From assembly GCA_002205965.3 (NCBI GenBank), contig NADL03000026.1:650693-714692 (forward strand): DNA of 64,000 nucleotides. The letters are read 5' to 3'. The position numbers and the translations under genes were made by a program. The notes below the pieces were generated by a model. The model was given only the letters and a program-made list of their open reading frames with translations. It made no database searches and was not told where the DNA came from. Below are positions 57,833 through 64,000 of the stretch, in pieces; positions within the stretch are counted from its first letter, which is position 1, and each line of letters starts with the position of its first letter. The stretch is from Kappaphycus alvarezii. Its lineage: Eukaryota; Rhodophyta; Florideophyceae; Gigartinales; Solieriaceae.

Positions 57833-58727
57833 ATGTCCCCCAAACCCGTCTCCTGCCAGAGGCTTCTCTCCTTCGCCTCGCTCTTTTATCGTCACCCTCA
57901 CTCACCCCCAGTTTCGACCTCAACTTGCCGTCGCCGAGCCCCGCTCCGGGCCCTCTGTTCATACCCAACTAGTCCGTCCCCATCTCTCAATACCCTCCTC
58001 GACCTTGCGCCACTCAAACCGGCCTTACACCGCCCCAACTCTCAAGTCTCCACCATCTCATATCTCTTCTCATTCAATCCAATCGCCAGTACAACTTAAC
58101 TGCCATCCGCAATCCAGATGCTATCCTCATCAAGCACATTCTCGACGCCCTCACTCTCCTCCCCCATCTCGACCCCACTCCCCCTCCTCCCTCATCGATA
58201 TTGGCTCAGGTGCTGGTTTCCCCGGCATCGTCCTGGCCGTAGCGCGCCCCAACATCCAAGTTACTCTTCTCGATTCATCCCGCAAGAAAACAAAATTCCA
58301 TTCCGTCATTCGCCAAGCTCTCTCCTTGCCCAACATTCATTCCATATGGGATCGCGCAGAACACGCCGCCCAACAACCGACCCTCCGCGAATCCTTCGAT
58401 ATCGTCGTCGCCCGTTCCGTCGCTGAAATGCCCGTCCTCGCAGAACTCTGCCTTCCCTTTGCATCCATTGACGGTTATTTCTTCGCGCAGAAATCCCTCG
58501 ACCCTACCCACTCAGAGATTCGACGAGCCTCCAATGCTTTGCAAACCCTCGGTGGTCGTTTAGAGTCTGTTACTCCTGCGTGGCCTCCTGAATGGACCGC
58601 CGCCGCGTCCGAACCAGACAAGGACCAACATGCTAGGGAGAAGTCTATTGTAAGCGTGCGGAAATGTCGCCACACGCCGTCAAAATATCCACGTTTGCCG
58701 GGAGTTCCGAAGAAGGCCCCGCTGTAA
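57833..58727 (+). pseudogene. rsmG: 16S rRNA (guanine-N7) methyltransferase RsmG
   Basis: The bacterial-type enzyme methylates a guanine in the 530 loop of small-subunit rRNA using S-adenosylmethionine. I read NRQYNLTAIRNPDAILIKHI near 58083 and LDALTLLPHL (N-terminal part). Then come LIDIGSGAGFPGIVLAVARP near 58190 (SAM-binding motif I), VTLLDSSRKKTKFHSVIRQA, ESFDIVVARSVAEMPVLAEL and the C-terminal YPRLPGVPKKAPL. An ATG at 57833 adds about 60 residues rich in Ser, Pro and Arg with few acids, like an organelle transit peptide. Two single-base frameshifts (near 58010 and 58190) break the frame, with no in-frame stop. In eukaryotes this gene is expected in plastid-bearing lineages. Confidence 0.8.
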
Positions 58728-58739
58728 AACGTTTGCACC

Positions 58740-59065
58740 TTTCCATCGGATACGCAGCTTGGAGGCACATGAAGAGGGCGGTGTGATGTGAGCGAGGCAA
58801 TTTGGTTTTATTTGAAGACGGCTGCTGTGTGAAGGCAATCTCAACCCTGCGAGTGTCGTGGGATTCTCGAGCCATGCACTGGTTTCCGTGAATTCCAAGC
58901 TGGACTGTTGTATTCGAATCAAGTGCCTGACATTATTCTGAATGGTATTGCAGAGTAGTGGGATAGTGATTGTCCAAGGAGGCAAAGTCTTGCCACGATG
59001 TTACGCCATCTTTAACAGGCATCTCCACAAAAAATAACAGTACTTGTCACTACCTTTACCTTTTT
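58740..59065. other. Intergenic region between convergent genes
   Basis: RsmG (plus) and OSCP (minus) end toward each other here, about 340 bp apart. Both 3' UTRs must lie here. No hairpin or repeat stands out. Confidence 0.5.
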
Positions 59066-59068
59066 GGT

Positions 59069-59722
59069 TTACGCGACCGATTTCAGAATAACCTCCTGTA
59101 GCTTACGAAGCTCGGTGCGGGTGGACAAGTCCATGAACCGATCTCCGACCTGAACGGTTAAACCACCTAACAAATCTTCATCAATGGCCGTTTCCACAGC
59201 AAGCTCAGTGTCCGGGTTATCAGCAAAGAAACGTTGCTTAATCTTCTTTTTCAGCAGTGCCAGCTCCCACTCAGTCAATGGCACGGTCGTGGTTACCTTA
59301 CATGTGACTTCACCCTTCAGTGTTGCAATGATCTCCTGAAAAGACGCCAAGCTCTTTGCTGCTTCAGCTGTTCGACCATTTTCCGCCAGAACCCGCAAAA
59401 AGTTGGAAAACACCACGGAAAAGCCTGCCTTTTGAACAATTTCCTCGATGGCCTCCGTCTTTGCAGCACGCGGCAGAGTTGGGTTGAGCAAAAACTCATT
59501 CAAAGTTGAATTGGCTGCCTGCAGAGATTGCATCTGCGCGACATCCGCAGAAACGGCATCCACTACATTGCCCTTCTTAGCAGCATTGTAAAGCGCATTG
59601 GCGTAACGTCCAGCAGTGTCAAAGGCTTTGGGAGGTTCCACCTCTACCGCAGCGCTCATATGACGCGAAGGCCCGGACGCACGGAATGAGCGCGCAAGAA
59701 GACGGGATCCATGACGCAGCAT
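59069..59722 (-). CDS. ATP synthase OSCP (delta/O subunit), mitochondrial
   Basis: A complete 217-residue frame runs from an ATG at 59722 to a stop at 59069. The first ~25 residues (MLRHGSRLLARSFRASGPSR) are basic, hydroxylated and free of acids, a typical mitochondrial presequence. The mature part starts with AFDTAGRYANALYNAAKKGN, the helical N-terminal domain that sits on top of F1. It ends with VETAIDEDLLGGLTVQVGDR, which is the delta/OSCP signature (x-D-x-x-L-x-G-G-[LIV]-x-[VI]-x-x-G), and LRKLQEVILKSVA. OSCP joins the F1 head to the peripheral stalk. No intron. Length is normal for the family. Convergent with RsmG. A TACAGTAC cluster lies about 275 bp upstream of the start codon. Confidence 0.95.
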   Translation of the reverse strand: MLRHGSRLLARSFRASGPSRHMSAAVEVEPPKAFDTAGRYANALYNAAKKGNVVDAVSADVAQMQSLQAANSTLNEFLLNPTLPRAAKTEAIEEIVQKAGFSVVFSNFLRVLAENGRTAEAAKSLASFQEIIATLKGEVTCKVTTTVPLTEWELALLKKKIKQRFFADNPDTELAVETAIDEDLLGGLTVQVGDRFMDLSTRTELRKLQEVILKSVA

Positions 59723-59995
59723 GATGGGGGATCAGGTGTGAACCGCTGATGGAAAGGTTGCCGGTTCGAGTTCTTTGCTTTCCTATTTCTTGCAAAGAGC
59801 AATTGCCGATCGAATGTGCTGCGGATGGAGATCGGTCGGTTTGATGTACTCGAGGAACCATCCACAGTATCGAGTGATTGCCGGTGCGCGTCAAAAGGAA
59901 ACATGGAATTGGACAGCTGTCCCTCAGAAGAATAATCAAGTGGATGGGATAGTTGCAACTTCGAAATTTTCTGCTGTTTCACTTATGTACCGTAA

Positions 59996-60070
59996 AGTAC
60001 TGTACAGTACAGCAAGTGTATATTCTATACTGTACAGTACATGTACTGTACAGTGTACAGTACAGTACAC
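59996..60070. repeat. TACAGTAC palindrome cluster upstream of OSCP
   Basis: AAGTACTGTACAGTACAGCA, ACTGTACAGTACATGTACTG and CAGTGTACAGTACAGTACAC fill 75 bp between the OSCP start and the copia 5' LTR. It is the longest such cluster in the window. Confidence 0.85.
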
Positions 60071-60161
60071 TAAGTCCCGCCTTCTCTGTTACAGTACGTG
60101 AAGCACCCAAATGTTGGACCATGAACGCTCCGTTGCTTACAGTTGACTTTGAATAGTTGCG

Positions 60162-60389
60162 TGTTGGAATTCGTTCTGTGCACGGCGCTAGAAGCCAGAA
60201 AATAATGGCCCAGGAGGGGCTGAGCCGGGTCCGATCGAAGGGACCAGTATTGGCTTACAGTAAGCTAGTAGTTCAGGGTGTAACTGTAAGGAAGAAGGAC
60301 CGCGCAGGGTCCAAAGATCGTGGAGGGTCAGAATAAAAGGAGCGAGTGCAGTCGCCGCCGGTCACCCGAGCAAGGGGAGATATCAATCA
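60162..60389 (+). repeat. Putative 5' LTR of the copia element
   Basis: The segment starts TGTTGGAATTCG and could end TATCAATCA, giving TG...CA ends and about 228 bp. AATAAAAGG near 60333 could be its TATA region. TGGTAGC at 60398-60404 matches the 3' end of initiator tRNA and could be the primer-binding site. The matching 3' LTR lies outside the window, so the limits are inferred. Confidence 0.4.
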
Positions 60390-60510
60390 TCGTAATATGG
60401 TAGCATCGCTTTTCAACCATAACAATCTTCCCTCTTTGATTGCAAACCCTTTCTTGTTTTTCGAAACACACCTTTTTTACTTCACATCCGCTTGAGATCG
60501 TAAAGCTTCC

Positions 60511-61172
60511 ATGCCGGAAATCGACGGGGTGACGAAGCCCCCAAAGCTTACGGGGACGAAAGACTTCATCAATCGGAGGCGCCATGTACGAGCATACATT
60601 CACCGGGAAGATATTGATCACCAAGGTTTGCAAAATTGTCCTCCTGATTCTGCTTCTCTTGATGAAAATCGAATGTGGAGGAAGAGGATGATCCGCGCCA
60701 AGTCTGAGATCTTTTTGACACCTACGAATGGTCCGATGGCTCAACTTGGTACTATTATTGACAACAATGAACCGCTGAGGAACTTTGGAATGCTTTGTCA
60801 AAGCTGTACAAAAGTTCAAAAAACCAGATGTTCATCAATTTGCAACAAGAATTAAAATTACAAGAATTAGAAGATCTACAGTTCAAAATGGATGAAAAGT
60901 TTGACGATCATCTTAACAAATTCTATGACATTCTTGGGAAACTCGGATCGTACGACAAAACAATGGATGAAGAAGACAAAAAGGCGAGAATGATTCGAAC
61001 ACTACCCGAACAGTTCCCACCAATCGCTATGTTGGCTGGAAAGATGAGTTTCGAAGAATTGACTACGGAAGTTCAAACTGAGCTGTCAAGGCTCCACTTT
61101 GTGAAAGAAACTAAAGCTCAATTTCATGTACCGAAGGCCTCCACAGCAAAGTTTGGTCAAGTTGGAATGTAA
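60511..61172 (+). pseudogene. copia gag
   Basis: An ATG at 60511 opens MPEIDGVTKPPKLTGTKDFI, and the next frame (ending at 61170) reads KLYKSSKNQMFINLQQELKL, FDDHLNKFYDILGKLGSYDK and MIRTLPEQFPPIAMLAGKMS. This is the helical capsid-like gag_UBN2 region, where L-x-x-L-Y, H-x-x-x-F and x-x-x-L-P-x-x-Y are the landmarks. One frame change near 60790 breaks it. Gag packages the element's RNA. Confidence 0.7.
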
Positions 61173-61890
61173 CAGGATAGAATCAATAAGAAGAAAAGAA
61201 ATGAAGTAGTGTGTTGGGTATGCGGAAAGCAGGGTCATTTTGCGAAGGATTTTTGGAATCTACAGGATGATTTCGCAAACAGAGGGAGACGTGAACACAA
61301 TAGCGGTCGTGGGCGGAGGCTCTTTGGAAGAAGTAGGGAAAGAAGCGTGCGAAGATGAGGTTCACTTACATCGAATGATAATCGATATTTATTCAACCCA
61401 TCTCGTACAACACCTTATTCTACGAAGGTCAGCCCGGAAAATCAGGAAGTGACTCATGCGCGTCATGCAAACCCTGCAAAAGCCGGAAAACAACAAAGCA
61501 CGATTCAATGTAATGAGCGGAGTTACCAAGGCAGAAAACAGGACCCATTCATGTGGGGCTTCATGGCTAAGGTCGAGTTTCGGAGCAATGTAGCCAAAAT
61601 TAGGGGAGAAGAAGACCTGTTTTCGCGCTAATCGACTCCAGGGGGTCGCAAGATTTCTTTTTTTGGGAGAAAATATTTCTTTGAGTATTAATCTCTAGAA
61701 GCGATGGACGTACAGGCAGCTAGTGGTACATCAGTTATTGTTGGGAAAGGAAAAGCGCGGATTACTATTCAAGGTGGCTTCATTGTTGAAGCATACCATG
61801 ATCCAGATTTTACAACAAATATCCTTTCGGTCGGGATGCTTTCAAAAGAATTCCGCATCCTCTTCACTGTGGACCTCCCAGCCGTTTAAT
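61173..61890 (+). pseudogene. copia zinc knuckle and protease
   Basis: CWVCGKQGHFAKDF near 61218 is the gag zinc knuckle C-x2-C-x4-H-x4-C, but the last Cys is Phe. The aspartic protease follows: FALIDSRGSQDFFF near 61622 stands where the family has D-S-G-A-S/T, so the catalytic loop is altered. Then AMDVQAASGTSVIVGKGKAR and VEAYHDPDFTTNILSVGMLS give the flap and the conserved x-x-V-P-x-x-x-x-N-L-L-S-V strand. Frame breaks separate the parts. Confidence 0.6.
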
Positions 61891-62049
61891 TTATCAGCAC
61901 CTGTTTCTTGTTCAAGCGAGGCTCCGAGGAACCTGTGTCTAGTACACTGATTGTAGATGATGGAATTTACACTCCTGACCTGACGGGATCTAGGAACCAA
62001 ATTACCACAAAGAAAATATAAAGCAACATCCGCCTATTCTTCAATTCTT

Positions 62050-62680
62050 CAGCATCCCTCTCTGAAGCAGAGCTCGCACTTCAATGGAATCGTAAAACTG
62101 GGCAACCTATGGAAAACCGTTATATGAAGTTATCTTCAATGGTTGAAGACGTACCAAAGTTCCCATCGAGCATTCTGTTGAGCTTTTCTTGCATACTATG
62201 TCAAGTTGCCAAGGCTAGGAGAGAGCCAATACAACCAAATCAAAGAATGACTGTCAAACCTTTGGAGTTGGTCCACCTGGATATTTCGCGGAAGCTGGTG
62301 ACAACATCTTTGGGTGATAATGACTACACCATTGGCTTTTTGGTCAACTCTACAGGCAAGTCTGATGTGAATTTTATCAAGGCAAAGGGTAACCTCCACC
62401 CAGCTGTTAAGCACTACGAGAAAAGATCGGAAAACGAAACTGGGTTTAGACTGCTCAGCTTTCGATTGGATCGTGCTGGAGAAAATATTGCAACTGATGT
62501 CAAGAGCTTCCGTTTGAAAACGCAATGCATCTCGAATATTCACCTCCACATGCTTCTCAAAGCAGTGGAGTTTCAGAAAGATTTATGCAGGAACTAGGGA
62601 CTCATGCACCTGTCCTGCTATTCGCATCCAATTTGAATCAAAAGTTGTGGGTAGAGGCCATGCATCATTGAAAATGGTTT
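62050..62680 (+). pseudogene. copia gag-pre-integrase and integrase
   Basis: The frame 62109-62597 (162 codons) reads NRYMKLSSMVEDVPKFPSSI, then FSCILCQVAKARREPIQPNQ (the C-x2-C of the zinc-binding head), then KPLELVHLDISRKLV (first catalytic Asp) and LLSFRLDRAGENIATDV (second Asp, as x-x-D-x-x-G-E). After a frame change SSGVSERFMQELGTHAPVLL near 62565 holds the catalytic Glu. All three acids are present. The frame shift and stop near 62597-62670 break it. Confidence 0.7.
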
Positions 62681-62725
62681 AGAAATCGGTTACCATCTGA
62701 TAGAATCAATAAGGAAATACGAATT

Positions 62726-64000
62726 TTGCGTTGGGTCTGCAGAACAAGAATTGACTTCAAGAACCCTCCGGAATTCAGCCAACATGGTATCGCTTTCATT
62801 TATAGGCCTGAAAGTCGGAGGAACAGGAAAATTTCAGCCCTCGCGTTACATGGGCTTTTTATGGGCTTGGAAAGCGAGGAAAAAATTTACCGAATATACG
62901 TCCCAGGAAGGAAAATCATCTGCAAACGGCGTCAAGACATCAGCCCATGCAATTCTGAAACACTGCCAGGTGTTTCATCCCCCTTTGAAGGAATCGAAAG
63001 ACAATATGGATTAGAGAACAATCGAGATCTTGATGGTCACGCAGACGAAATGTTGATACAGAATTTTCAGGATAATCAAAGAGCCCCGGAATTTTCAAGC
63101 ACCTTCGCAAAGGCAAACACAGAAGATCCTCGTCTTCCACTAATGTTCAAAGACGTAATCAAATCAAAAGAGTGACGCGGAGCAATTGACAGAGAGTATA
63201 AAGCTCTTCGCATGCGTGAACCCTGGTCTTACACGCCACGCACTTCAGAAATGGAAGTGGTACCAATCACATGGATACTTCGCTTAAAATATCTTGATAA
63301 GGAAGCCAAGACTCACCTTCACAAAGATGGGTGCGTGGTACTGGGTGACAAACAAAACTCAGGTCTTGATTTCGATCCCGAAAATGTTTATGCCCCCGTT
63401 GCATGACATGAGATTATACGTATGATCCTTGCAATAGATTCTGCAGAAGGACTTTTCGTCGAAGGAGGGGACGTAAGTAATGCGTATCTACACGGGAAGA
63501 TAGATGTACCGATTTACATTGAACAACCAACTGATTCTACTGGAGTTGAGGAGCGACCAGGAAATTTCTGTTTTCTAAAGAAATCTATGTATGGCGCAAA
63601 GCAAGCTGGGAAGATATGGGACTCTCGACTGTTACAAGTTTTGCTAAGTTGGAAGTTCGTATAGTCGTCTGTAGATGCCAGAGTTTTCTTTAAGCGTGTG
63701 GAGGCTCAATTTGTCATCATTAGTATTACTGTGGACCACATGATGTTCGTAATAAACTCCCTATCGCTCCTAGACTACACCAAATAAGAAAATGAGTGAT
63801 CAATTTGAGGTCAAATTTTTTGGCAAAATGGAAACATGCATTGGATGGGAAATCAAACAAGGGACTCAAGGGATCATGAATTCGCAGAACAGATATGCGA
63901 GAGACCTTTTGAAGAAACACGGTCTAAGCGAAGCCAATGGAGCGGACTCCGCTCCCGAGGGACGCTAATTTATCAGGCGCAAATGCAATGGAAATTCCAT
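62726..64000 (+). pseudogene. copia integrase C-terminus and reverse transcriptase (partial)
   Basis: The frame 62726-63175 carries the integrase C-terminal region (MGLESEEKIYRIYVPGRKII). RT begins near 63215 with PITWILRLKYLDKEAKTHLH, DPENVYAPVA, MILAIDSAEGLFVEGGDVSN (motif A Asp), AYLHGKIDVPIYIEQPTDST and FLKKSMYGAKQAGKIWDSRL (the L-x-K-S-L-Y-G-L-K-Q-A-x-x-x-W motif). Where the Y-V-D-D box should stand, the text near 63730 reads ITVDHMMFVIN, so the second catalytic Asp pair is altered (Val-Asp-His). Further RT text runs to the window end. Several stops are present. Confidence 0.7.

Larger units (their letters stand above)
60162..64000 (+). mobile_element. Ty1/copia retrotransposon, 5' part, cut by the window end
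   Basis: After the putative 5' LTR come gag (from an ATG at 60511), a zinc knuckle, protease remains, gag-pre-integrase, integrase and the first part of RT up to the end of the window, all plus strand and in copia order. It is better preserved than the copia copy at 23.5-25.6 kb, with longer clean segments, but still has several stops and frame changes. The two copies differ enough in sequence to be separate families. Confidence 0.8.

Noticed and set aside
1-64000. CRISPR arrays, bacterial operons or rRNA genes
   Set aside because: No regular spacer-repeat arrays, no Shine-Dalgarno-led gene series and no rRNA motifs were seen; the gene content is eukaryotic.

Overview
This looks like nuclear DNA of a photosynthetic, intron-poor eukaryote; a red alga is my best guess. 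The reasons are indirect. There is a gene for the bacterial-type 16S rRNA methyltransferase RsmG with a long basic, Ser/Pro-rich N-terminal extension that could be an organelle transit peptide. There is a typical mitochondrial ATP synthase OSCP gene. Only one credible spliceosomal intron was found. The remainder is dominated by many kinds of eukaryotic transposable element, mostly decayed. I see no rRNA, tRNA or CRISPR, and nothing bacterial in layout.

Layout. 0-3.2 kb: no gene. 3.2-7.9 kb: a copia RNase H scrap (minus), then a DIRS-like tyrosine-recombinase retrotransposon (plus) bounded by two ~260 bp direct repeats. 9.1-15.3 kb: GC-rich remains of LINE-type elements (endonuclease and RT on minus, C-terminal domains on plus). 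16.5-17.3 kb: a small RING-finger gene (minus). 20.8-22.3 kb: another LINE-like remnant. 23.5-26.5 kb: truncated Ty1/copia with its 3' LTR abutting a Ty3/gypsy integrase. 27.1-28.4 kb: a DDE-endonuclease transposase. 29.0-29.65 kb: an unrecognised gene with one intron. 33.9-35.8 kb: a PIF/Harbinger pair (Myb/SANT-like ORF plus transposase). 36.7-38.0 kb: a Tc1/mariner element with ~90 bp TIRs. 39.2-39.9 kb: a copia RT scrap. 40.1-44.55 kb: a piggyBac-like transposase with a PD-(D/E)XK (YqaJ/lambda-exonuclease-like) nuclease domain between its second and third catalytic Asp. 44.9-45.9 kb: another LINE C-terminus.

47.7-59.7 kb is the host-gene block: a protein kinase followed by ARM-type repeats (plus), a long unrecognised coding region (plus), a likely mitochondrial ribosomal protein mS35 (minus), a Gfo/Idh/MocA oxidoreductase (minus), RsmG (plus) and OSCP (minus, the only unbroken recognised host gene of normal length). 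60.2-64.0 kb is the 5' end of a Ty1/copia element (5' LTR, gag, protease, integrase, start of RT) that runs off the window.

Two patterns cut across regions. First, clusters of short palindromes built on TACAGTAC recur at about ten places, some next to transposon ends and one upstream of OSCP. Second, the host-type genes are broken mainly by single-base frameshifts with few in-frame stops, while transposon genes carry many stops. That suggests either consensus indel errors or very recent inactivation of the host genes. All homology calls come from reading motifs by eye; no search was run.
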